Under the pieces are notes generated by a model, which was not told the DNA's origin, made no database searches, and was given only the letters and a program-made list of their open reading frames with translations. A DNA stretch of 64,000 nt from CAVRXQ01 sp963725215. Its GTDB lineage: Bacteria > Actinomycetota > Acidimicrobiia > Acidimicrobiales > Bog-793. The stretch spans positions 434,001 through 498,000 of the forward strand of contig CAVRXQ010000002.1 in the NCBI GenBank assembly GCA_963725215.1. Direction: 5' to 3'. The translations under genes were made by a program, and so were the position numbers. Each line of letters opens with the position of its first letter. Position 1 is the stretch's first letter. Shown here piece after piece: positions 45,010 to 54,052 of this stretch.

Positions 45010-46653
45010 TTATGACTTCTTGAAGTAGAGGGACGAGACGTCGACGATATTGCTGTAGTGATAGTGAAAGCCCCCCACCTTTGACGACATGGCAAGTTCG
45101 TACCCCGTACCGATCTGGAAGGCCCAAGGGGCATCGTTCACAATCATCTTGTACGCCGTCCTCGCTAATGCATCTTCTTGGCTCGCATTGAGCGTCTTCC
45201 GAATCTTATTGATCAAGGTCGAAACGGTTGGATTGTCGTAATTAATCCAATCCGCATGGGAAGCTGGCGTGTAGTACAGCTCAAGACCATATCCTGGATC
45301 AGGATTCCAGAGACTGTCCTCTACAAGTACGCTTTGGGCAGTCCGACCTAGGTAGCTTTGGGAATATGCCGCTGGAGGATCCGCTTGGAGCTGCACAGTG
45401 ACGCCGAGGTTAGCCAAAGCGCTTTTTTCCACTACCGCTACTTCCTGAGCGTCCGCCTCGGCAGTGTCGTACGTGAGAGTCATCGTGAATGGACCCTGAC
45501 CAGCTTCACGAAGGAGCTGCTTGGCTCTCGTCATATTGCTAGGAAGATACGGCCAATAATTCGTATGACCCGGGAACGTAGGCGGAGTGTAAGCTTTAAA
45601 AAGTTTTGCGGCCGGATCGTCTGGATACACAGTCTTGATAATGTTGCCGATCGGCGATGCGTACGCAATCGCTTCGCGAACAAGTTTGTTGTTGAATGGT
45701 GCAATCTTATTGTTGAGTCCGAGAATTACCCCAAGTGTCCCGGGGAAATCTAAGACGTTAATCTGTGAATCACCCTTCAGCTGCTGGAGTTCGGTCGGAG
45801 TCAGATCTTCGGCAATCTGTACATTTCCCGTCTTCAACAACTCAAATTCCGTCGCCGCGGTCCCTACGGCCTTGTAAACGATGGTTCCGATGTTTGGCTT
45901 AGAGCCATAATAGTTTGGATTGGCTTTGAGGACGACCTCATTACCGGGAATGAACTGGCTTACCTCATAGGGCCCAAACCCCGCAGAATGCGTACCCAAC
46001 CAAGTCTTGGCCCAAGGGTCACTGGCGGTTATGTGCTTTTTAACTTGACTGTAGTCAAGGATGCATGGAGCTTCCTGTGGGATCGCCTGGTTCGCTAAAA
46101 ACAAATTGGTCGGCTCCTGCGTCGTGACACTCAGGGTGTTCGGGCCTAGGACGCGAATGTCCTTTTGGCTAGTTACTTCCGCCGACTGGAACATCCATAT
46201 GCCAACCGCTTTGAGCGCAAATGCACGATCCCAGGACCACTTCACGTCTTGAGCCGTCAGCAAATTGCCAAACTGTGAACGAACCCCTCGACGCAACTGG
46301 AAGGTGATAGTTCTGCCGTGGTTTGAAAAGGACCAGCGCTGCGCAAGACCGGGGAGGAACGGAGCGGACGGATCGGGGATTTGCACGCCGTCGGGGCCAG
46401 GCTTGTACGTGTACGAGTCCAAGAAGGAGCACGTAGCGAGAGGCATCTCCCAAGCATCAGGAGTCGTGGCAAATTCGGCATCAAGAGTATTGGGTGTGTC
46501 CAGAACGGCAACCACTAGTTGCGAGGACGAAGAAGTCGATCCTCTCGCGTTTGCTTCCGTGCGGACGCCACCCGAGGTGGAAACAAAAGCCACCGAGGCC
46601 GGAAGAATCAGGATCGCGGCTCTGAAAAAGACGCTTCTTGCGATCTTCAACAT
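45010..46653 (-). CDS. Family 5 (oligopeptide-type) ABC solute-binding protein
   Basis: A 547-residue extracytoplasmic binding protein, first gene of the operon. The N-terminal signal is MLKIARSVFFRAAILILPASVAF. The SBP_bac_5 core includes TPDAWEMPLATCSFLDSYTYKP, NHGRTITFQLRRGVRSQFGN and GFGPYEVSQFIPGNEVVLKANPNYYG. GGGGAAGGAAA precedes ATG 46653. It delivers substrate to the DppBCDF-like transporter encoded downstream. There is no lipobox Cys, so it is released or anchored by the uncleaved signal. Confidence 0.92.
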   Translation of the reverse strand: MLKIARSVFFRAAILILPASVAFVSTSGGVRTEANARGSTSSSSQLVVAVLDTPNTLDAEFATTPDAWEMPLATCSFLDSYTYKPGPDGVQIPDPSAPFLPGLAQRWSFSNHGRTITFQLRRGVRSQFGNLLTAQDVKWSWDRAFALKAVGIWMFQSAEVTSQKDIRVLGPNTLSVTTQEPTNLFLANQAIPQEAPCILDYSQVKKHITASDPWAKTWLGTHSAGFGPYEVSQFIPGNEVVLKANPNYYGSKPNIGTIVYKAVGTAATEFELLKTGNVQIAEDLTPTELQQLKGDSQINVLDFPGTLGVILGLNNKIAPFNNKLVREAIAYASPIGNIIKTVYPDDPAAKLFKAYTPPTFPGHTNYWPYLPSNMTRAKQLLREAGQGPFTMTLTYDTAEADAQEVAVVEKSALANLGVTVQLQADPPAAYSQSYLGRTAQSVLVEDSLWNPDPGYGLELYYTPASHADWINYDNPTVSTLINKIRKTLNASQEDALARTAYKMIVNDAPWAFQIGTGYELAMSSKVGGFHYHYSNIVDVSSLYFKKS

Positions 46654-47109
46654 TGCTATTTCCTTCCCCATTTGTGGACAGGCGTATTGACTTTGCGTGA
46701 CAACATTTATGTGCCGTGCATGTTGCTGCGCGCCCTCTGCTGCCTCGTCCTCCCGCGCTGCAAGAAGTGTTCATCCATCACTAAGAGCCTGATTCCGACG
46801 CAACGGGACGACTCGGACCGCATAAATAGGGACCCGTCGGCCAGCGCACCCGTGCGACCATGTCTCTGGTCTCTGGCCGCTCCGCTGGATCCAAGAAGAA
46901 TCCCCGGTCAAGGCTGCACTGATAAAACGCGCGTGAGTTCCGCACGCACTCACAATTTCCACACGACCCCCACGCGCGAAAGTTTGTCGCGACGTTCTGT
47001 TCAAGATAATCAAACGTTTGCGTCTGGTCAAGAGAACGTTCTTGCGCCTGCGCTGCACCGTGCGATCTCTGCTGTTGATACGTTCTCGCCAATGCGCGCC
47101 TGTTCCGCG
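46654..47109. other. Upstream region of the catabolic operon
   Basis: No gene is supported in this 456-bp stretch. The operon promoter and LacI-type operator should lie in its left part; TTGTCA occurs on the minus strand near 46710, but I see no convincing -10 box at the right spacing and no clear palindromic operator. Confidence 0.4.
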
Positions 47110-47279
47110 GTGGTCAGGCCGCCTTTGATGCAGTCGTGGATGCCGGTCTGGCGCATCCACCTGCGCAGCGCGGACTCCGAGACGTCGAAGTCGGCTGCCA
47201 CCTCAGAAAGATCGACCGTCCTTCGCCGAGCCACAGCGACAAAGTCACGTTTGAACTCCGGCGGAATCTTCTTGGGCAT
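47110..47279 (-). pseudogene. IS3-type orfA fragment
   Basis: About 57 residues match the HTH protein of an IS3-type element: MPKKIPPEFKRDFVAVAR, VDLSEVAADFDVSESALRRWM, IHDCIKGGLTTAEQARIGE. The coiled-coil part and orfB are absent; after AEQAR the sequence becomes unrelated. It is a relic of another insertion at the head of the operon, different from both complete IS3-family copies in the window. Confidence 0.75.
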
Positions 47280-48241
47280 GGTGCCATCCTTCCTCGCGAG
47301 TACGCGCCTCGCATAAGAGATGCCAACCAAACCCGAGGCAGACCCTCGTGAGGGATCTAGATGTCGAGAACGGGCGCGACTAGCACGCTGCCCCCAGCCA
47401 TCACTTCAGAGGTTCGCATTTAAGAAGTCGTACTGGTGCACCGCCCTCCTGATCATCGACTCATACGAGAAGAGATTGCTGTGGCGGAGACCGTGCAACC
47501 GAATGTGAGGAAGACCAGCTTCGTTTTCGAGACGCGAGAAGATTCGTGAGACCGTTTCCGGTTTCAACGGCCGGCCCAACTCGTCGACGAAGACCAACGG
47601 CGACCGCTCGTATGCGTGACCCGCGCGGAGTTGCGTCTCACGCGAACGCACGCGCCATCTTTTGAGGGCCGCGACCGTCTGCGCGTCAAGATCGATCGAC
47701 CGGCGCGCATTCGAGGTCTTCGGTTCGCCAAAAATCGCCTTGCCTCGGCGGAAATCGAGCAACGACTGCTGAACGGAGATTCGAGCGTTTTTAAAATCGA
47801 CGTCGGTCCATCGCAATCCAAGGGCTTCTCCACGACGCAGGCCCGTGGTCGCCAGCAGTCGCCAGAGCGGTGCGAGCCGATCCCTATTCGAGCGCTCGAG
47901 GAAAACACCGATCTGTGTGGGCGTCCACACGCGCATTTCAGGTCGGGGTGCAGTTGGCTTGTCGACGAGGTCAGCTGGATTGCGATCTAGGTGCCCCCAA
48001 CGAACGGCGTCCACAAGGCATCGGTGAACAAAAGCGTGCGTGATCTGAACTGACCGCGGGCTAAGCGGCTCCCGCTTCCTGTTCCCACGTTCGAGTAAGT
48101 CTGCATATAAAGACTGCAGGCGAGCGGGCGAGATAGAGCGCAACTGGAAATTGCCCAAGCGACGTTTGACGCGGCCCCACTCCTGTTTGTAGAGCTCGAG
48201 CGTGCCGGGCCTCACCCGAGTGCCTTGTGCCGGAAGCCACT

Positions 48242-49478
48242 GTGTGTTCAAACGGTGCACGCAATAACTCCGTGAGCTATCGACGTCTCGTCGACTCACC
48301 GAGGAGGTTGCGTGATGCGTCCGAAAATGGGGCACCTCACCGCAGAGGAACGTCGTCTCGCCCGACGTCTTCGCGATCAAGGAAAGACCTTCCGCGAGAT
48401 CGGTGCAGCGATTGGGTGTTCTCGTCAGTGCGCGCACTGGGCAGTCACTCGCCCTTCAAAGCGAAGACTTCCCACTCCGCTATGGCAGCCCTCATCGGGT
48501 CACTTGTCGCTCGCTGAGCGAGAGGAGATCAGCTTCGGGATCCGCAGTGGTGCGAGCCACTCTTCGATCGCGAGATCACTCGGGCGCTCCATCTCGACTG
48601 TGTCGCGCGAGGTTGCCGCCAACGGCGGTCGAGGCGAGTATCGGGCGTGGCGAGCTCACGAGCGAGCCGAGTGTCGCTCGAAGCGCCCGAAGCCTCACAA
48701 GTTCGATCACCAGCCACTTGTCGACCAGGTATCGACGTGGCTCGGCGAGTGGTGGTCCCCGAAGGCGATCGCCGGCCGATTGCGCCTCGAGTTCCCACAC
48801 GATCCGATGATGTGGGTGAGCCACGAGACCATCTACTTGAGCCTCTATGTGCAAGGGCGCGGAGAGCTGCGACGAGAGCTCGCGAGGTGTCTCCGCACTG
48901 GTCGAGCCCAGCGCCGCTCCCGCGGCCGGCAGCGAGCCGGGGGACGGTTGCCGAACATGGTGATGATCTCGGAACGCCCGCCCGAGGTCGCCGACCGCGC
49001 CGTCCCCGGACACTGGGAAGGCGACCTCATCATCGGGAAGGACAGCGCCTCTGCTGTTGGCACCCTCGTCGAACGTTCGACGCGCTACGTGATGCTCCTG
49101 CATCTCCCTGAAGGTCGCGACGCCGAGAAAGTCGACGCGGCGATGCGAAGAGCAATCGCCACGCTGCCACGACAGCTCGTCCGTTCCATCACCTGGGACC
49201 AAGGAAAGGAGCTCGCCCTGCACTCGTCCTTCACCATCGACACGGGCATCCAGATCTACTTCTGTGATCCGCACAGTCCCTGGCAGCGAGGCTCGAACGA
49301 GAACACCAATGGGTTGCTTCGGCAATACATGCCGAAAGGAACCGATCTCTCAACTCACTCCGCAGAGGCTCTCGAGCTGATCGCACTCAGCCTCAACACC
49401 CGCCCACGCGAGACCCTCGGCTATCTGACACCATCAGAGAAGCTTGCTGAGCTTGTTGCGTTGACCGGTTGAATCCGC
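48242..49478 (+). mobile_element. IS30-family insertion sequence
   Basis: A 1237-bp element flanked by the 5-bp direct repeat CCACT (48237-48241 and 49479-49483). The ends are imperfect inverted repeats sharing TTCAA(A/C)CGGT and ACGCAA. The transposase gene fills most of it. It interrupts the island integrase. Confidence 0.9.
48315..49472 (+). CDS. IS30-family transposase
   Basis: A 385-residue transposase. The N-terminal HTH domains (LTAEERRLARRLRDQGKTFREIGAAIG and LSLAEREEISFGIRSGASHSSIARSLGRSISTVSREV) bind the ends. The DDE core has D in GHWEGDLIIGKD, D in SITWDQGKELALH and E in RGSNENTNGLLRQYMPKG, with the terminal LNTRPRETLGYLTPSEKL motif. The start may be GTG 48312 or ATG 48315. It appears complete. 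Confidence 0.93.
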   Translation: MRPKMGHLTAEERRLARRLRDQGKTFREIGAAIGCSRQCAHWAVTRPSKRRLPTPLWQPSSGHLSLAEREEISFGIRSGASHSSIARSLGRSISTVSREVAANGGRGEYRAWRAHERAECRSKRPKPHKFDHQPLVDQVSTWLGEWWSPKAIAGRLRLEFPHDPMMWVSHETIYLSLYVQGRGELRRELARCLRTGRAQRRSRGRQRAGGRLPNMVMISERPPEVADRAVPGHWEGDLIIGKDSASAVGTLVERSTRYVMLLHLPEGRDAEKVDAAMRRAIATLPRQLVRSITWDQGKELALHSSFTIDTGIQIYFCDPHSPWQRGSNENTNGLLRQYMPKGTDLSTHSAEALELIALSLNTRPRETLGYLTPSEKLAELVALTG

Positions 49479-49741
49479 CCACTGATCCTCGACAAATTCG
49501 GTAAGCGTCAGCCTCGTCGGCGGTAGGTACGAGTTCCGTGAGAGCTCCGTTATCGCTTGAGCGCGGGCAGCTTTTGCCTCGGCAAGCGTCCCGAACCCGC
49601 CGACCCACTTCTGTTGCCGACGGCGAGAGCGCGCGTCCCTCGGCAACGAAACGACATACGCGAAGCCGTTTCCCCGTCGGTACACGCCTGGGGCCTTGGT
49701 TCGCTCCGATGAACTCGTCAGGATCCCTCCCCGTCTCTGCC

Positions 49742-49763
49742 GTTGTTTAGCAGTTGTTTAGCA
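49742..49763. repeat. Tandem 11-bp repeat between integrase and tRNA
   Basis: Two exact head-to-tail copies of GTTGTTTAGCA lie between the integrase N-terminus and the tRNA-Leu 3' end. Short direct repeats at this place are typical arm-type binding sites of tyrosine recombinases in attachment regions; that role is inferred. Confidence 0.6.
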
Positions 49764-49825
49764 GGAGGCATTCCCGCGGGAGATACTCGTGTCGCCGCGA
49801 ACGCGAACTCCCTAGTAGAAATGGG

Positions 49826-49909
49826 TGTCGGAGGGGGGACTTGAACCCCCACGCCCTTGCGGGCACCAGCCCCTCAAGCTGGCGCGTCTGCCTATTCCGC
49901 CACTCCGAC
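49826..49909 (-). tRNA. tRNA-Leu (GAG)
   Basis: The cloverleaf can be read on the minus strand. The acceptor GTCGGAG pairs with CTCCGAC, followed by discriminator A. The anticodon stem CCAGC/GCTGG encloses the loop TTGAGGG, giving anticodon GAG. A long class II variable arm (TGCCCGCAAGGGCG) and a T arm GGGGG-TTCAAGT-CCCCC follow. CCA is not encoded (ACCC follows). The 3' end faces the integrase and the island. The remaining 100 bp on the other side separate it from a solute-binding gene. Confidence 0.95.
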
Positions 49910-49974
49910 GAGCGCCCGTTCGAACTAACCGAGCGCCGAAAGGGTACCGCCTCGGGTTCGCGATCAAAAATGGG

Positions 49975-51801
49975 TTACCGCGAAGGCACAGTCGTCGATG
50001 TCGTCGTCGTCGGAGGTGGACTTAGCTGAATCCCCCATTGTTCTGCGTTCCAAAGCGGACCAGCCCACGTCGACGAATAGCTCAGGTTCACCAAGTCGTC
50101 TCGATAGATGAGCGTGATTGGCGCCTGAAAGAGGGGCAACGCCGCCATGTCATCCCAGAGTCGAGTGTCGATCTCGTTGTACAGGTTCGACGCGGAAAGG
50201 AAGTTGAGCTCCGATATCGCGCGCGGAAAGAGCGACTCGACGATCGGATCATCGAAGCCGAGCACGTCGCGGGTGACGACACCCGCCGCATCGGCGGACG
50301 GCTCGGATTCTGAACCGGCACTGTAGATCGCACCCGAAGTCGACTGCGGAGTGCCCGTGCCCGACGATCCGGACAAGAGGCTTGGCGTCGGACCGACGGG
50401 GGCAGTGTAAAGCCCCTCGTTCGTCGAAGCGAAACGTGACAATAAATATGGCGCGAGCGCGATTTGGTATTCGCCACGCGGCAGGATGACGCTCAGCAAC
50501 TGCAACGGGGAGACGTTGCGAATCCGAAGCGTGACGCCAGCCTGGAGCAATTGGGCTTGAAGCTCGTCTTCCACTCTCAAGATCACCGGGTCATCGGTCG
50601 GACCGGTGACCGTGAACTCGAGCGGAACTCCCGTCGCGGAAGAGACGACGCCATCTGCGTTGGGCGAATATCCCGCCGATTGCAGCAGCTGGTCGGCGAT
50701 GGTCAAGCTTGACCCCTCGTAGGGACCATCGTCACGGCGGTGACCGGGAACTCCGGCCCCGAAGAGGTGGTTCGACGACGCGAATTCGGTTCCGCTGAGT
50801 AGACCCACCGAGTCCGCGACGAGCGCTGGGCGGTTGATGAGATTCGCGAGGGCGAGTCGGAGGTCAAGCGATGACAGAACCGGGTCCGCCAGGTTGAAGT
50901 CGAGTTGCCAAAGGATCGGTGACAACTCGTCAACCGCGTCAAGGTCGGTGCTTCGGCTGACGATCGAAGTGACCGAAGGACCCGGCGCAAGTTCCGCGAC
51001 GTCGACGCGCCCGCTAGCCAGATCGAACAAGGTTGCGGACGCGCTCGGTTCAACCTTGAAGACGATCGACGACAGACGGGCGCGTCTCGCCCAGTACTTC
51101 GGATTGCGCGAAAGGACGAGTTCATATCCGGGTATGACCTTCGAGACGATGAAGGGTCCACCCGAGACGAGATGAGGAGGGTCTGAACCCGCGAACGCTG
51201 TTGCCCATCCGTAACGCTGTGCTACGTGGGCGGGAACGAGATTTTCGAACAGCGCTTGCCAGTCTGAGTATGGCGTCTTGAAGACGACGCTCACCGTGTC
51301 GTGCTTCGTAGCGCGAATCGAGGCGATGGCTTCGTACCCAGCTAGCGGGAATGACGCCGGTAGCGACGGTCCCACGGCGAGGAACTCGTGCCAGTCGTAG
51401 ACGAAATCAGCGACCGAGATCGGAACGCCGTCTGACCATCGGGCGCGCTTTGCGAGCGTGTAGACGACGGTCTCGGGCTTGACCCCGACGAGCTCGGCAG
51501 AAGTGACCAGTCCGGGACCGGTCTCGACTCTCGTCCCAGAACCGACGGTGAACGGCTGCGGCCAGACCTGTTCCATGACCATCTGGGTGACGACGTTCGA
51601 ACCTGCTGGCGTCGCGGGATTGAACTCCGTCGGCAGAGTTGACACCGCGATCGTGACGGTTCCGCCACTCTTCAAAGTGAGCTTGCCGTTGTTTGGCGAC
51701 GTTGACGACTCGGATGGTCGCGGAGCAGCGGTGGCGGTGGCCCCGCATGCGGCGAGGGCGACGGCGATGAGTGCGGAAGCCAGGGCGGGCTTCAGCCCCA
51801 C
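49975..51801 (-). CDS. Family 5 ABC solute-binding lipoprotein
   Basis: A 608-residue binding protein with a short lipoprotein signal (ALASALIAVALAAC) and a Thr/Ser-rich C-terminus (PPPTTTTSTTVPS). SBP_bac_5 features: GGTVTIAVSTLPTEFNPATPAGSN, YTLAKRARWSDGVPISVADFVYDW, GGPFIVSKVIPGYELVLSRNPKYW. No permease or ATPase genes are adjacent, so it is an orphan binding protein or is served by a transporter elsewhere. The start overlaps the 3' end of secG by 10 bases, so it probably belongs to the gap-pgk-tpiA-secG transcript. It is a core gene outside the island. Confidence 0.9.
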   Translation of the reverse strand: MGLKPALASALIAVALAACGATATAAPRPSESSTSPNNGKLTLKSGGTVTIAVSTLPTEFNPATPAGSNVVTQMVMEQVWPQPFTVGSGTRVETGPGLVTSAELVGVKPETVVYTLAKRARWSDGVPISVADFVYDWHEFLAVGPSLPASFPLAGYEAIASIRATKHDTVSVVFKTPYSDWQALFENLVPAHVAQRYGWATAFAGSDPPHLVSGGPFIVSKVIPGYELVLSRNPKYWARRARLSSIVFKVEPSASATLFDLASGRVDVAELAPGPSVTSIVSRSTDLDAVDELSPILWQLDFNLADPVLSSLDLRLALANLINRPALVADSVGLLSGTEFASSNHLFGAGVPGHRRDDGPYEGSSLTIADQLLQSAGYSPNADGVVSSATGVPLEFTVTGPTDDPVILRVEDELQAQLLQAGVTLRIRNVSPLQLLSVILPRGEYQIALAPYLLSRFASTNEGLYTAPVGPTPSLLSGSSGTGTPQSTSGAIYSAGSESEPSADAAGVVTRDVLGFDDPIVESLFPRAISELNFLSASNLYNEIDTRLWDDMAALPLFQAPITLIYRDDLVNLSYSSTWAGPLWNAEQWGIQLSPPPTTTTSTTVPSR

Positions 51802-52022
51802 CGAAGGCCGATGATCACCGTCGAGAAGGCGAAAATCACCGCGACCGTGATCGTCAATCGGTCGAGGTTCTTCTCCGCGACCGTCGAGCCTGCGGCTGCG
51901 GATCCGACGGTCGACCCGAACATGTCGGAGAGTCCCCCGCCACGTCCGGAGTGCAACAGAATGAGCAGGATCAGCGCGAACGATGTGACGGTCTCGATCC
52001 CGACGACGACGTCGGTCAGCAC
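51792..52022 (-). CDS. secG: Preprotein translocase subunit SecG
   Basis: A 76-residue protein with two membrane segments (residues about 5-25 and 54-74) and the conserved loop LHSGRGGGLSDMFGS between them. SecG assists the SecYEG channel. It starts at GTG 52022, 64 bases after tpiA. Its place after tpiA is the usual actinobacterial order. Confidence 0.93.
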   Translation of the reverse strand: MLTDVVVGIETVTSFALILLILLHSGRGGGLSDMFGSTVGSAAAGSTVAEKNLDRLTITVAVIFAFSTVIIGLRWG

Positions 52023-52085
52023 GCTGGGAATCCTCCTCGGTTCGCCAGAAGAAGCGCCCGGCAGGCTACCAGCCTGACCAGGTGG

Positions 52086-52883
52086 TCAACGTCGCGAGCG
52101 GTCAGCATCTGCGCCGGCGCGCACGATCGAAAAGAACTTCTGTGCGTCGAGACTCGCCCCACCGACGAGGAAGCCGTCGACATCCTCGCCTCCGATCAGC
52201 TCCGGAGCGGTCTCCGGCGTTACCGACCCCCCGTACTGGATCCGAATCGTCGAAGCCGCCGATTTCGAGAGCTGTTCGATCTCGTCCCGCACGATCGCGC
52301 ACATTTCCTGAGCGTCTTTTGCGCTCGCGGTCTCGCCGGTGCCAATCGCCCAGATCGGCTCGTACGCGACGACGCAACTCGAGACAACGTCGGACTTCAT
52401 CCCTTCGAACGCCGCAGCGGTCTGCCGGCGCACCTTCGCTTCCGCGTCACCGGCGTCTCGCTCCTCGAGGGTCTCTCCGACGCAGACGATCGGATGCATG
52501 CCGTGGCGAAGGACCGCTTCGATCTTTTTGCGTACGACCTCGTCGGTCTCGAAGAAGTACTGCCGGCGCTCGGAGTGCCCGCAGACAACGAAGCGCACAT
52601 TGAGACGAGAGAGCATCTCGGGGCTGACCTCTCCCGTGAACGCCCCGCGGTCTTCGAAGTGGCAGTTTTGCGCGCCGAGCGCGACCGGGACATGATCAGT
52701 TTCGAGCGCGGTCTGCACGGTACGAAGTGACGTGAAGGGAGGGTGGATGCTGACCTCCCGGCCTTGAGGGATCGAGCCCTGCAGCAACAGCGCGGCGAGT
52801 TCCTGAACGAGCTTCAACGCTTCGAAGTGGTTCTCGTTCATTTTCCAGTTCCCGCTGATCACAGCGCCGCGTTCCGGTGTCAC
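52086..52883 (-). CDS. tpiA: Triosephosphate isomerase
   Basis: A 265-residue glycolytic enzyme interconverting dihydroxyacetone phosphate and glyceraldehyde 3-phosphate. The active-site Lys is in SGNWKMNEN, the catalytic His in FVVCGHSERRQYF and the Glu in VAYEPIWAIGTGETAS; the phosphate loop is IRIQYGGSVTPETAPELI. GTG 52883 overlaps the pgk stop by 4 bases, so translation is coupled. Confidence 0.97.
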   Translation of the reverse strand: MTPERGAVISGNWKMNENHFEALKLVQELAALLLQGSIPQGREVSIHPPFTSLRTVQTALETDHVPVALGAQNCHFEDRGAFTGEVSPEMLSRLNVRFVVCGHSERRQYFFETDEVVRKKIEAVLRHGMHPIVCVGETLEERDAGDAEAKVRRQTAAAFEGMKSDVVSSCVVAYEPIWAIGTGETASAKDAQEMCAIVRDEIEQLSKSAASTIRIQYGGSVTPETAPELIGGEDVDGFLVGGASLDAQKFFSIVRAGADADRSRR

Positions 52884-54052
52884 CGCCTCCCTCCGTCGCG
52901 TGGAGCGTTCGATGCCGACCTCAGCGCCGCGAGACCGGGAAGGTCGCCATATTCGAGGAGCTCGAGCGATGCTCCGCCGCCGGTCGACACGAAGTCGATC
53001 TTGTCTTCGAGTCCGAAACCATCGATCGCCGCGACGACGTCTCCGCCCCCGACAACGGTGAACCCCGCGCTGGACGCGAGCGCGTCCGCGAGCGCACGCG
53101 TTCCGAGCGCGAACCGGGGGTCCTCGAAGAATCCGACCGGGCCGTTCCAGAAAACTGTCCCTGCTTCGTCGATCTCCTTTGCGTACGCATCGCGGGTCTC
53201 GGTCCCGATGTCGACGCCCTCCCAGCCCTCGGGGATCCCTCCAGAGAAGGTGCCGACGGGATCATCGGCGTCTGCTTCCTCCCCGAAGGGATGGAGCGAT
53301 CCGCCGGGACCGATCGCGACGACGTCGCTCGGCAATCGGATCTCGAGCGAGCCGGAAAGCAGTTTCTTGCACTCTTCGAGCTTCGTCGGATCGAACAGCG
53401 ACTTTCCGATCTGCTCCCCTTTTGCCGCGAGAAACGTGTACGCCATCCCGCCGCCGATGAGCACGGTGTCAGCGTGCTCAGCTAGTGCGCGCACGATGCC
53501 GAGTTTGTCGGCAACCTTCGCGCCGCCGAGGACGGCGACAAAAGGACGTTTCGGCGATTCGAGGAGTCCCCCGATCACCTCGGCCTCTCGTGCGAGGAGA
53601 CGCCCGGCGGCGGACGGAAGCCGGCTGGGTGGTCCGACGATCGACGCGTGCGCCCGGTGCGAGGATCCGAAGGCGTCGTTCACATACAGGTCCTCGCCCT
53701 CGACGAGTCGGTCGACGAACGCTTCGGCGTTCGCCTCCTCTCCCGGGTCGAAGCGGAGGTTCTCCAAAAGCGTGACGCCTGGAATGAGCTCGTTGAGGCG
53801 ATCGCGCACCGGCGACACGTCGAGCGCGGGATCGGGCTTCCCCGCCGGCCTGCCGAGGTGGGTGGCACACGTCACTTTGGCGCCGCGCTCGATCAGCCAC
53901 GACAGCGTCGGTATCGCGCTCTTGATCCGGAAGTCGTCGGCGACGACACGTTGGCCGTCCACTTCGCGAATCGGAACGTTGAAATCGACGCGGACGAGAA
54001 CCGATTTGCCCTCGACGTCCGGCAGGTCCTCGAGGAGCGGGAGACGAGTCAC
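52880..54052 (-). CDS. pgk: Phosphoglycerate kinase
   Basis: A 390-residue kinase making ATP from 1,3-bisphosphoglycerate. Features: VRVDFNVPIREVDGQRVVADDFRIKSA, HLGRPAGKPDPALDVSPV, VNDAFGSSHRAHASIVG, VLGGAKVADKLGI, WNGPVGFFEDPRFALGT and GGGDVVAAIDGFG. The GTG start at 54052 overlaps the gap stop (GTGA); longer upstream frames cover gap in another frame and are not real. Confidence 0.97.
   Translation of the reverse strand: MTRLPLLEDLPDVEGKSVLVRVDFNVPIREVDGQRVVADDFRIKSAIPTLSWLIERGAKVTCATHLGRPAGKPDPALDVSPVRDRLNELIPGVTLLENLRFDPGEEANAEAFVDRLVEGEDLYVNDAFGSSHRAHASIVGPPSRLPSAAGRLLAREAEVIGGLLESPKRPFVAVLGGAKVADKLGIVRALAEHADTVLIGGGMAYTFLAAKGEQIGKSLFDPTKLEECKKLLSGSLEIRLPSDVVAIGPGGSLHPFGEEADADDPVGTFSGGIPEGWEGVDIGTETRDAYAKEIDEAGTVFWNGPVGFFEDPRFALGTRALADALASSAGFTVVGGGDVVAAIDGFGLEDKIDFVSTGGGASLELLEYGDLPGLAALRSASNAPRDGGRR

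Larger units (their letters stand above)
47406..49685 (-). pseudogene. Island tyrosine recombinase, split by IS30 and truncated at its C-terminus
   Basis: The N-terminal AP2-like domain (49685-49484; YRRGNGFAYVVSLPRDARS, TLTEFVEDQW) and the core plus catalytic domain (48236-47406; LPAQGTRVRPGTLELYKQEW, LATTGLRRGEALGLRWTDVD, LHGLRHS) are separated by an IS30 element. Removing 48242-49478 and one 5-bp CCACT copy restores the frame as VEDQWLPAQG. After HGLRHS the sequence diverges (NLFSYESMIRR), so the second His and the catalytic Tyr are lost. The gene lies just downstream of the tRNA-Leu 3' end, the usual place for an island integrase, and cannot encode an active enzyme. Confidence 0.92.
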
